A stretch of DNA of 64,000 nt from Marinoscillum sp. 108 (GTDB lineage: Bacteria > Bacteroidota > Bacteroidia > Cytophagales > Cyclobacteriaceae): assembly GCF_902506655.1 (NCBI RefSeq), contig NZ_LR734808.1, forward strand, positions 682,001 to 746,000. Reading direction: 5' to 3'. The notes beneath the pieces were generated by a model. It saw nothing but the letters and a program-made list of their open reading frames with translations, was not told the origin of the DNA and ran no database searches. Positions within the stretch are counted from its first letter, which is position 1, and each line of letters opens with the position of its first letter. Positions 7,391-14,494 of the stretch are shown in pieces. Position numbers and translations under genes: made by a program.

Positions 7391-7905
7391 TTGTATATCA
7401 AAAGGCATATGATCTCTACCATACGGTGTACAGGCTAATTAAACTATTAGCTCACTTTAGGGGAGACGGTGACATTGAGATTGATAGGCTTAGAATTTGG
7501 GATTATTACGTTCTCTTTCCTAATAGAATGAGGGCAATAAAGCATAAAAAATCGGAAAAGGATATAAAAGCAATCATCCATCAATACATCCTTAGGCCTG
7601 AAAATCCCTACGAACCTCTTCATAATGATCGGAAGACTTTTGAAAAAATCAAACCTTATCAACTTACCGCAATTAAATGCCTTGCATCATATGGTATGAT
7701 TAATAAAGATTACTTAAACAATAATCGAATTACATCTATTTCAAGAGATTTCTTCTCGAAGTATGATGAGGACTTTAAGAATTTAAGTATCCAAGAGGAA
7801 AATGCTATAAAACTCTTGACCTCTCATTATTATAAAATATCTCTATTTGGACCTTATGGTTTGAAGGCCAAAACAGGTTTATTAGAAAGTAAATATGATG
7901 CATAA
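7378..7905 (+). CDS. ABC-three-component system middle component
   Basis: 175 residues, cytoplasmic, helical. The N-terminal part has the pattern of ABC-3C middle components: a helix YQKAYDLYHTVYRLIKLLAHF, then the characteristic 'IDRLRIWDYYVLFPNRM' (general form hxRLrhhDFYhhFP), followed by a winged-helix-like section with KIKPYQLTAIKCLASYGMI. Middle components are thought to bridge the ATPase and the effector. It overlaps the upstream gene by 13 bases and the ATPase gene by 11 bases, so the four genes form one operon. A start a few codons later (the internal Met at residue 4) is possible. Family-level call is good; exact subfamily is not decidable by eye. Confidence 0.8.
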   Translation: MGCMIVYQKAYDLYHTVYRLIKLLAHFRGDGDIEIDRLRIWDYYVLFPNRMRAIKHKKSEKDIKAIIHQYILRPENPYEPLHNDRKTFEKIKPYQLTAIKCLASYGMINKDYLNNNRITSISRDFFSKYDEDFKNLSIQEENAIKLLTSHYYKISLFGPYGLKAKTGLLESKYDA

Positions 7906-9814
7906 CAACCTCTTTCTAAATAGAATGATAATCCATACTTTGAATGGACAGATTGCATATGATGAAGAATATCACAAAGGGATTAACATCATAAGAGGAG
8001 ATAACAGTAGTGGTAAATCTACAATTACCCATTTTATATTCTATGTATTGGGAGGAGCATTCAATGACTGGGTTAAAGAAGCTAAGAAATGTCAATCAGT
8101 AACAGCTGAGGTTGAGTTAAATGGAGCAGTTGTTACTATTAAGAGGAATATAGTTTTAAATGAATTGGGAAAGGCAAACGATAAGGAAGGAATCTATTTC
8201 TTTTGGGGTAGTTACCAAAAGTCATTAACTCAAAATGATAGCTGGCAAAAATTCAATTTTAATACAACTACTGAAAGGAAAAGCTTCTCCAACGTTCTTT
8301 TTGAAAATTTGGATTTACCTATTGTCAAAGGTGAGAATAATATCACCTTTCATCAAGTGCTTAGACTTCTCTATTTAGATCAAGAGTCCCCAACAAGTTC
8401 ACTTTTTTATTATGAACCATTTGACTCTTCACTAACTAGAGAAACTGTATCCGACTTATTGCTAGGTGTTTACAATCAAGAGCTTTATGACAAACAGCAA
8501 AGAGAAATAGAAGCTGACAGAGAATATGATGATGTGCGAAAGGAGATTAAAATTATCAAACAATTTATTACTAATCCACTGGATCTTGTTCCCAGTAATG
8601 TGGTAACTGCGATCGATAATAAAGAAAAAGAAGTAAGTGAAATAGAAGAGCAAATTATCGGTCTACGAGAGGAAAGCAAACGTCTCAGATATACTCAAAA
8701 AACACAGCTGGAATTTGAAGTATTGAATACTGAATCAATTGGGCAAAGAGAAAAAGTAAATAGACTAAAAAAAGAGATTGCTTCTTTCAGATATGAAATT
8801 GAAGATACTAATTTCTTCATTGAAGCTCTTGAAAATAAAAGGAATGCAATTAAGAAATCAATCAAAACGCGTGATCTATTAGGTGAATTTCCTCTTGAAT
8901 ATTGCCCAGAATGTTTGTCTGACTTATCTAATCACGAGGAAGAAGAAGATAGGTGTAAGTTGTGCAAGCAGAAAATTGATCAAACATTTGGAATTTCTCA
9001 GGCTCGAAAAATTGAACAAGAGCTCAGCTTTCAGATAAAGGAATCTAGGACGCTTGTGATTAAAAAGGAGAGACAATTAATTGATATAGAGGCAAACTAT
9101 GATGCTGAACAGGTAAAATTTCATCAGCTTCAGAGGAGAGTTAATCAAGCCTTAGGCGATGTTCGCTCTCATAGAGAAGAAAAACTCGATTCACTTTATG
9201 TAGAGAAAGGCTTCGTAGAAGGTGAGATTGTTCAGTTGAGAACGTTGCTGGAGAATGCAGAGATCTATCAGAAACTTGTTAATCGAGAGGCTGAATTAAA
9301 GTCTGAATTGGAAGTTCTGTCAAGAACTATATCAACTTTAAAAAACAATCGAGAAAGATTGAAATCAGATATTAATAGGGCTATCGAGAAAAAAGGAACA
9401 TATCTACTTAATAATGACCTTAGAAGACAGTCTGATTTTTATGAAGCAAAGGAGTTTCATATTGACTATGGAAATAACATTGCCTTTATTTCTGATAAAG
9501 ACGCCAAATATTCGGCCAGTTCAAGCTTTTATCTAAAGGCTTCAGCTCGATTCTCTATTTTTCTAGCGTCCTTAGAAATTCCAAATATGCGGTATCCACG
9601 TTTCATTTTTAGTGATAATATGGAGGACAAGGGAATTGAAGAAGAAAGAGCACAAAACTTTCAGAGAATAATAATTGCGGAGTCTGAAAAATTTAATAAA
9701 GATGATTATCAGGTTATTTACACCACTTCTTTTATTCCTAATGAGTTAAATAATACTGCCTACTGTGTTGGTGATTATTATACCGAAAGTAACCCCAGTT
9801 TAAAGAATGTCTAG
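7895..9814 (+). CDS. SMC/Rad50-like ABC ATPase of an ABC-three-component system
   Basis: 639 residues. Walker A is GDNSSGKST (residues 35-43). Two long coiled-coil stretches (about 195-330 and 365-495) flank a zinc-hook-like CPEC...CKLC pair (about 335-358). The C-terminal ATPase lobe has a signature region 'YLKASARFSIFLASL' (~545-560) and an atypical Walker B, RFIFSDNMEDKG (~567-578). The last 60 residues complete the lobe. This layout, smaller than Rad50, is that of ABC-3C ATPases, predicted to sense invading or damaged nucleoprotein. It is the last and largest gene of the operon. No adjacent Mre11-like nuclease is present, arguing against a true Rad50. It ends four bases before a repeat unit. 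Confidence 0.85.
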   Translation: MMHNNLFLNRMIIHTLNGQIAYDEEYHKGINIIRGDNSSGKSTITHFIFYVLGGAFNDWVKEAKKCQSVTAEVELNGAVVTIKRNIVLNELGKANDKEGIYFFWGSYQKSLTQNDSWQKFNFNTTTERKSFSNVLFENLDLPIVKGENNITFHQVLRLLYLDQESPTSSLFYYEPFDSSLTRETVSDLLLGVYNQELYDKQQREIEADREYDDVRKEIKIIKQFITNPLDLVPSNVVTAIDNKEKEVSEIEEQIIGLREESKRLRYTQKTQLEFEVLNTESIGQREKVNRLKKEIASFRYEIEDTNFFIEALENKRNAIKKSIKTRDLLGEFPLEYCPECLSDLSNHEEEEDRCKLCKQKIDQTFGISQARKIEQELSFQIKESRTLVIKKERQLIDIEANYDAEQVKFHQLQRRVNQALGDVRSHREEKLDSLYVEKGFVEGEIVQLRTLLENAEIYQKLVNREAELKSELEVLSRTISTLKNNRERLKSDINRAIEKKGTYLLNNDLRRQSDFYEAKEFHIDYGNNIAFISDKDAKYSASSSFYLKASARFSIFLASLEIPNMRYPRFIFSDNMEDKGIEEERAQNFQRIIIAESEKFNKDDYQVIYTTSFIPNELNNTAYCVGDYYTESNPSLKNV

Positions 9815-10120
9815 GATTCCGGTTTTGGCAAGCGTAGCGATGGCCAAATACCGGAATTTTTTTAGAGTGGTCTCCCGCCAAGCTTCCCATTCTCAGTCAC
9901 TAATGCAGCTGCAGGTCTGTAGCGCCAGAGAATAAACCCCAAATCGCCCATCTGAACCTGTCATGGTGAGCTCCATCGAACCTGTCATGGTGAGCCTGTC
10001 GAACCATTAGACAGGAGCAGATTCCGGTCTTCTTCGTGCCTCAGAAACCGGAATGACGTTCTTTTCCCGCTCCGTCATCCGGTTTTGGACAATGCGTAGC
10101 GATGGCCAAATACCGGAATC
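9814..10120. repeat. Repeat cluster closing the right side of the island
   Basis: The gap 9815-10165 holds three units of the ATTCCGGT/ACCGGAAT family: 9814-9858 (core TTTGGCAAGCGTAGCGATGG), 10020-10058 (core CTTCTTCGTGCCTCAG) and 10073-10120. Between them lie two copies of the second repeat type (CCTGTCATGGTGAGC at ~9956 and ~9980, the latter continuing to CTGTCGAACCATT). The first unit overlaps the stop codon region of the ATPase gene. No gene is seen here. Confidence 0.85.
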
Positions 10121-10165
10121 TTTGCAGCCTAATTGACAAAAACGACCAGAGTCAGATTTTTGACT

Positions 10166-11587
10166 TCAATCCTCATAAATTCCAGCCTTTTCTCCATTAT
10201 ACAGGTCCAGGTCTGTTTTGTCTGAGTGCAGGTCGTAGCTGGCGGACTTTTGCCAAAATTTGTAGCCTATATCACTCCAAACCTTTGGAATGGTAGGCTG
10301 AGGCGCATCGGTATAGTCTGCCACCCAGAGCGGGTATTGACCAAATTTCTCATTGGTCAGGTACTGATCACCAAAGCTTGGGTCGGTGTAGATAATGGGT
10401 TTTCTACCTGACAGGCGCTCCACATGACGAAGAAAAATATAGAGATCCACCTGCAGCTGTAAGGGGTCCACTTCAAAATCAGTAGGTATGCTCTCCGGCT
10501 CAATGTCCAGTATGGGCCCAATGTCGGTGCTGGTCAGCTCACCAAGAGTTGTGACAAAGTGTTCGGCCTGATCTATAGGATCCTGTGACGCGTCATAAAA
10601 GTGATAGGCGCCGCGAATGAGGCCTTTTTCTGTGATCAGGTTCCAGTTGGTATGAAAGTCCGGGTCCACATAGGACTTGCCCTGTGTGGCTTTGCAAATC
10701 ACAAAAGAAAGCAAGTCGCGCTTGCTGACCGCCTGTAGGAGGTCGCCATTCCACCGGGACACATCAATGCCCCGCTGAGTGGCTTGACGGGACCGACTGG
10801 TGGTGTTTTGTCTGGAAGCCAATGACTCCAGATGGCCGTTCAGTGAGTCCAGTCTGTACCCCAACTGATCCTGCTTGTAATCAACCAGTGACAGGGCCCT
10901 CCTGTGGTGGGTGGACTGATAATGAATGTAGATAAACAGGCAGAGGAAGGCGGAGAGGATCGACACCCAGACAGAGAGGATGTTCCAGTTGACCTCACTG
11001 GTCTTTTTTTCTTTATTCAAAGGCTTCTTTTCGGCTATGAGCTGCCCTATGGCACTTGATACGAGCAGTGATCCGGTGCATGTAGAGAGGATCGCATCAA
11101 ACTGGTCGGTATCAAACCTGATGCCCTGATAAACAGTGTTCTTTTTGGTATCCAGGATTTTGTGAGGGTTATCCGTGTAGTCACCTTTGGCATTCAATAC
11201 AATGGGGCCATTTTGGTTTTTGGGATCTATGAAGGCATCCTGTATGAAAAACATGGACTTGTCCCGAGTAGTCTTCCCCCTGCTGATGGAGAGGTAACCC
11301 TCGCGATGCAGGTATTTGAGGAAGGAGATCAATTCAGAAAACTGACTTACTTGCGCTGCTTTTTTCGTTTCGTCATTGAAGAGCTCATTGGTCAAAAAGA
11401 GTACGGCAAATCCCTCGCTAGCCTGAATGATCAGCGCCCGACCTTCGGCCTCTTTGAAGAAAACAGTTTCTAGCCAGCCAGCTATGGGCTGATCAGCAGC
11501 AGGGGGTAACTCCGAAAGACTTTTTACCCAGGATTTTTCCAGATCAGTTAGTTCACGCATGGGTTTGGAATTCATAGATGAGGACAC
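10166..11587 (-). CDS. Membrane-anchored GH25 lysozyme-like muramidase
   Basis: Up to 473 residues; a start at 11575 (MNSKPMREL) is equally likely and shortens the overlap with the gene before it. Residues ~1-195 form an unrecognised cytoplasmic domain, ~200-222 a single TM helix (VWVSILSAFLCLFIYIHY), and ~270-473 a GH25 domain. GH25 hallmarks are RGIDVSRWNGD near residue 270 and the catalytic DIEPE near 352; the tail WQKSASY...DLDLYNG is also typical. GH25 enzymes cleave the MurNAc-GlcNAc bond of peptidoglycan. The topology places the muramidase on the periplasmic side while the N-terminal domain stays inside, an unusual design. Last gene of a minus-strand cluster with unknown proteins. Confidence 0.82.
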   Translation of the reverse strand: MSSSMNSKPMRELTDLEKSWVKSLSELPPAADQPIAGWLETVFFKEAEGRALIIQASEGFAVLFLTNELFNDETKKAAQVSQFSELISFLKYLHREGYLSISRGKTTRDKSMFFIQDAFIDPKNQNGPIVLNAKGDYTDNPHKILDTKKNTVYQGIRFDTDQFDAILSTCTGSLLVSSAIGQLIAEKKPLNKEKKTSEVNWNILSVWVSILSAFLCLFIYIHYQSTHHRRALSLVDYKQDQLGYRLDSLNGHLESLASRQNTTSRSRQATQRGIDVSRWNGDLLQAVSKRDLLSFVICKATQGKSYVDPDFHTNWNLITEKGLIRGAYHFYDASQDPIDQAEHFVTTLGELTSTDIGPILDIEPESIPTDFEVDPLQLQVDLYIFLRHVERLSGRKPIIYTDPSFGDQYLTNEKFGQYPLWVADYTDAPQPTIPKVWSDIGYKFWQKSASYDLHSDKTDLDLYNGEKAGIYED

Positions 11588-11888
11588 AAATGGAGAGTAG
11601 TGTGCTACACAGGCTAAACAGAAACAGCCAATCTGTCAAGGGTCTGAGTCGGTGCTGGCCTGGTTTTCTCAGACTCAGGTAGGCCGATATGGAGGTGAGT
11701 AGATAGCATCCTGCCGTGAGATAGAAGAATTCATCCACCCAATAGAGGGCACTTTTGTCGGTAACCTGGAAAAGGGTCAGAACGATGAGACAAACGCCAA
11801 TGAGGGCAATGGAGCCATTGAAAATGTCGCTCATGAGTTCTTCTGATACAATGGTTTTTTTGGTTTTATCTTTCATGGCTATCAACAT
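11553..11888 (-). CDS. Small membrane protein, three to four TM segments
   Basis: 111 residues at most (a second start, MKDKTKK, lies four codons in). Hydrophobic segments: about residues 25-44 (GSIALIGVCLIVLTLF), 50-70 (FFYLTAGCYLLTSISAYL) and 88-106 (LFLFSLCSTLLSICVLIY). No family recognised. Its ATG overlaps the stop of the upstream 485-residue protein gene as TAATG, and its end overlaps the GH25 gene, so all three are translationally coupled. Position next to a membrane-anchored muramidase suggests a partner or holin-like role; this is inference without sequence support. Confidence 0.72.
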   Translation of the reverse strand: MLIAMKDKTKKTIVSEELMSDIFNGSIALIGVCLIVLTLFQVTDKSALYWVDEFFYLTAGCYLLTSISAYLSLRKPGQHRLRPLTDWLFLFSLCSTLLSICVLIYEFQTHA

Positions 11889-13345
11889 TATGAGTTAGCA
11901 GGGCTGTCAGAGTCAGCGGCAGGCGGAGCGGTGGTTACGCTTTTTTCTGCCAGGTGGCGTTTTTGCCACATCTTGATCAGGTCTGATTTCACAAGTTTCT
12001 TGATGTAAAAGTGTACTGGTGAGCCCACGATGGTGGCTCCGTCTGTGATTGATTTGATGTAATTGTCAAAAGCATTCATGAGTGAGTTGATGTCCATCAC
12101 CTGATTGCTGCCATGGTCTATTTTTTCCAGTCCTTTCATTACCGTCTGTATTTTGGCATTCTGAATGGATAAGAGCTGATTTCCCTGTCGCGCGTCATCC
12201 GCTCCAGTAGCGACGGTGGACGTATCGGCATCTTTATTCGTGGCTTGCAATACCGCGTTGATGGCCTCCGGGTCGGGCTGCATGATCCGGTTAACCCCCA
12301 TATCAATTTTACTTGATGAAATGCTGGGAATGGCTCCCATGGTGATCAGGCTTACATGCGAAGATACCTGCTGAGTGCTCAGCGTTTTCTTCACCTCGCT
12401 GAGGGTGCTTTCATTTACACCAAACCCACCGGAGAGGTTTTCGAGCCATCCGCCAAGTTGCAGTTTCTCTTGCAGGGAGGCTATTTTCTCTTCTGCCGGT
12501 CCATCCGAGTCAGTATTAAGGATATGTACCATACCAACGAAGCTGGATCCGTAGGCTGCTCCTGATATAATGGACAAACCCGGTGATGGACTTTCTGAAG
12601 TGGATGGTTTGGAGTTAGCTGGCCCTGAGGCCAGGTCATTCGTATCAATGGGATCACCTTTTCCCACGGTAGCATTCCAGATAGACACAGCCTTCTGCAG
12701 ATCCAGAACCAACGGCTCGATCAAAGTCACATTTCTGTGCATACAGCAGGCCGTAATGATCAGCGTGCCGGAAATGCTGTGATTGCGGTGTTGTTGTTGG
12801 ATCTGACTCGTGGCCTGTTTGGCCAAATCGGCGGCACCTTTTCCCAGGTCGCTATTCGCTTCTTTCACATAAGTTTCAATATTGGACAGGGTATCGTCTT
12901 CCAGGTTACCCCCGAAAGAGAAGTATTGTGCGTCCAATTTCATGGACTCATAAGCCAATGGCTGCTGGGTGATGGTAGACTTGACAAAATCCACCGGACT
13001 TTCGATGTGACTTTGTTTCAATTCCGCTAACTGTTCCCTCACCTTCTGAATACTCGTCTCATTTTTGAGACGAGTATTCAGGTACCCCGTTGCGGCCTGC
13101 GAGATTTGCGGGTCAAGCGCCTTCATTTCACTTTTCAGGTCCGAAACATCGACATTCATGTCCAGCAACTCATTGAGCGTCATGGCCAGGCTGCGCTTCA
13201 TCATGATCAGGGAATTCATTTTATCCTGTGCGGCATCAATGGCCTGATTCAGTGTGGCTACCTGATCCAGGGAATCGAGCACCTGGGTATCCACCACAGC
13301 GCCTAGCGTGAGTGAGGGATGGTCGTAGGGGATTGAGGTTGGCAT
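11888..13345 (-). CDS. Unassigned protein, paralog of the 14495-16009 product
   Basis: 485 residues without signal peptide. It shares its whole length pattern with the 504-residue protein two genes upstream: the start MPTSIPYD, a helical NSLIMMKRSLAMT segment (~45-57), ESPVDFVKS (~115), a His-rich HRNHSISGTLIIT (~187), SGAAYGSSFVGMVHILNT (~255), GGFGVNES (~305), a conserved TMGAIPSI (~335) and a C-terminal VMDINSLMNAFDNYI helix. N- and C-terminal helical parts flank a strand-rich centre; the tail is Ala/Ser/Pro-rich. I do not recognise the family. Co-transcribed with the small membrane protein and muramidase genes. Two copies in one cluster suggest a two-component assembly, which is speculation. 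Confidence 0.75.
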   Translation of the reverse strand: MPTSIPYDHPSLTLGAVVDTQVLDSLDQVATLNQAIDAAQDKMNSLIMMKRSLAMTLNELLDMNVDVSDLKSEMKALDPQISQAATGYLNTRLKNETSIQKVREQLAELKQSHIESPVDFVKSTITQQPLAYESMKLDAQYFSFGGNLEDDTLSNIETYVKEANSDLGKGAADLAKQATSQIQQQHRNHSISGTLIITACCMHRNVTLIEPLVLDLQKAVSIWNATVGKGDPIDTNDLASGPANSKPSTSESPSPGLSIISGAAYGSSFVGMVHILNTDSDGPAEEKIASLQEKLQLGGWLENLSGGFGVNESTLSEVKKTLSTQQVSSHVSLITMGAIPSISSSKIDMGVNRIMQPDPEAINAVLQATNKDADTSTVATGADDARQGNQLLSIQNAKIQTVMKGLEKIDHGSNQVMDINSLMNAFDNYIKSITDGATIVGSPVHFYIKKLVKSDLIKMWQKRHLAEKSVTTAPPAADSDSPANS

Positions 13346-13389
13346 GATATTTTGGTTTGAACTTGTACGGGAATCCCAAGCTGTTTTTA

Positions 13390-13830
13390 TTACTTCTGAT
13401 TGAGTACAGGAAAGGGTTGCAAACCAGCTTTGGCTCTTATTGCATTTACCTGTGAAAGAAAGGTTTGATAATTGGGGAGTAGTACCAAATCCTGATTTCG
13501 TATGGGAACATACCCTCCATTTAGATCAAAGAGTCCAATTTGATTTTCCTTTATTGCGGCTTCAATGGCTGCTGGCTTGGTTTGATAGATTCTGACGCTA
13601 TCAAAGTAGAACTTACCGTTATCTAACCACCCACCTAGTACCTGAGCGTGTGTTTGAGCATGAGCAAGAGCTTTTGCTAAGCCCTCTTGCCCGAAGCAAT
13701 CCTGAGTGTCTGAGTACGCTACGCAATAGCCAACTACTGGTTTATCTAGCCCATAAGTATAGATTGTAAATCCAGCTGCACTGCTTGGTTTTTGGCTTAT
13801 TTGCCAAATTTGATCAATTAAACTAGCCAT
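13390..13830 (-). CDS. Small protein of unknown function
   Basis: 146 residues, no signal peptide or TM helix. The sequence has an N-terminal strand segment (GFTIYTYG...VGYCVAYSDTQDCFG), a helix (LAKALAHAQTHAQVLGGWL) and a middle strand (KFYFDSVRIYQ). No family recognised. It lies between the NCxSW-type putative hydrolase and the 485-residue paralog in the same direction, 44 bases before the latter, and is preceded by the duplicated 50-base leader described at 13850-13899. Length, codon pattern and placement make it a real gene; function cannot be suggested. Confidence 0.68.
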   Translation of the reverse strand: MASLIDQIWQISQKPSSAAGFTIYTYGLDKPVVGYCVAYSDTQDCFGQEGLAKALAHAQTHAQVLGGWLDNGKFYFDSVRIYQTKPAAIEAAIKENQIGLFDLNGGYVPIRNQDLVLLPNYQTFLSQVNAIRAKAGLQPFPVLNQK

Positions 13831-13849
13831 GATATATAAATTTTTAATG

Positions 13850-13899
13850 TTGCCTACTCTATTCTCCAGTTTTCGGCTTCCCTGGTTCTTTGATGTTGG
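13850..13899 (-). repeat. Duplicated ~50-base intergenic leader, copy 2
   Basis: Nearly identical to 14410-14459 (TTGCCTACTCTATT, then CCAGTTTTCGGCTTCCCTGG, then TTTGATGTT; one indel and a few substitutions). Each copy lies just upstream of the start of a cluster gene on the minus strand (20 bases before ATG 13830 here). It may be a leader, processing site or remnant of segmental duplication. Confidence 0.75.
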
Positions 13900-13945
13900 T
13901 AGAATTATTTGAAGAACATTGCCGGATTGCCATAAGCGTTCCCAT

Positions 13946-14389
13946 TCAGTCGGTCAATAGAATGCGCATGCAGTAGGATTGGCCTAGTTTTGAGGTCCAT
14001 GAGTACACTTTTTGACCGTTGATGGTCACGAGTTTGCGTATGGCTGCATGAGTGGTCACCCCATTTGCGTCAAACCAGACGGCCACTTTCTTGTTGACAT
14101 CACCTGCGGTGCAAGATTTCAAACCCAATGCCTGATAATAGGCAATAGGGTTCGCAGGAGGGTTGTTCCAGGCGTTGGTTACGCCATGAGACCATGAGAT
14201 ACAGTTATAGGCTGCGTTCTGGTCACCTATAATCGCCAGGTTGGGATCTTCCTGGAGGGAAGAGAAGAAACCGGGAGTGCTTACTCCACCAATTTGAATG
14301 CTCGTGCCGGCAATCAATGTTCGCTGTGCAGGAGTAGGTATTTGAGAGGCCACAGGTTCTGCTGTGGGTGCTATGAGTGGTAATGCCAT
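13946..14389 (-). CDS. Putative papain/NlpC-like cysteine hydrolase (NCxSW type, DUF7689-like)
   Basis: 147 residues. The central motif YNCISWSHGVTNAWNNPP resembles the NCIAWAxGxxxxWW motif of DUF7689-type proteins, where the Cys at the start of a helix looks like a papain-fold nucleophile. A later VTTHAAIRKLV strand would supply the histidine and the following strand KVYSWTSKLG the rest of the site. The N-terminal ~35 residues are Pro/Thr/Ala-rich with no clear signal peptide. If active it could cleave peptide or amide bonds, for example in peptidoglycan, in line with the GH25 muramidase of the same cluster. The motif is seen; enzymatic activity is inferred and family membership moderately sure. 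Confidence 0.6.
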   Translation of the reverse strand: MALPLIAPTAEPVASQIPTPAQRTLIAGTSIQIGGVSTPGFFSSLQEDPNLAIIGDQNAAYNCISWSHGVTNAWNNPPANPIAYYQALGLKSCTAGDVNKKVAVWFDANGVTTHAAIRKLVTINGQKVYSWTSKLGQSYCMRILLTD

Positions 14390-14409
14390 GAGTTTTAGAA
14401 TGATTAATT

Positions 14410-14459
14410 TTGCCTACTCTATTTCCAGTTTTCGGCTTCCCTGGTTATTTGATGTTTGG
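14410..14459 (-). repeat. Duplicated ~50-base intergenic leader, copy 1
   Basis: Partner of 13850-13899. It lies between the stop of the 504-residue protein gene (14495) and the ATG of the putative cysteine hydrolase (14389), 21 bases before that start. Sequence similarity between the copies stops sharply at both ends. Confidence 0.75.
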
Positions 14460-14494
14460 AGGTGAAATTGCTTTTTCACCTCCGGTGGATTGAC

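Noticed and set aside
7895-9814. True Rad50 of an Mre11-Rad50 complex
   Set aside because: Shorter than Rad50, no adjacent Mre11 nuclease gene, altered Walker B, and middle-component and CTD genes directly upstream fit an ABC-3C system better.
4781-10120. CRISPR-like spacing of repeats
   Set aside because: Repeat units are palindromic, vary in core and orientation, and the spaces between them are unequal. No cas genes are present.
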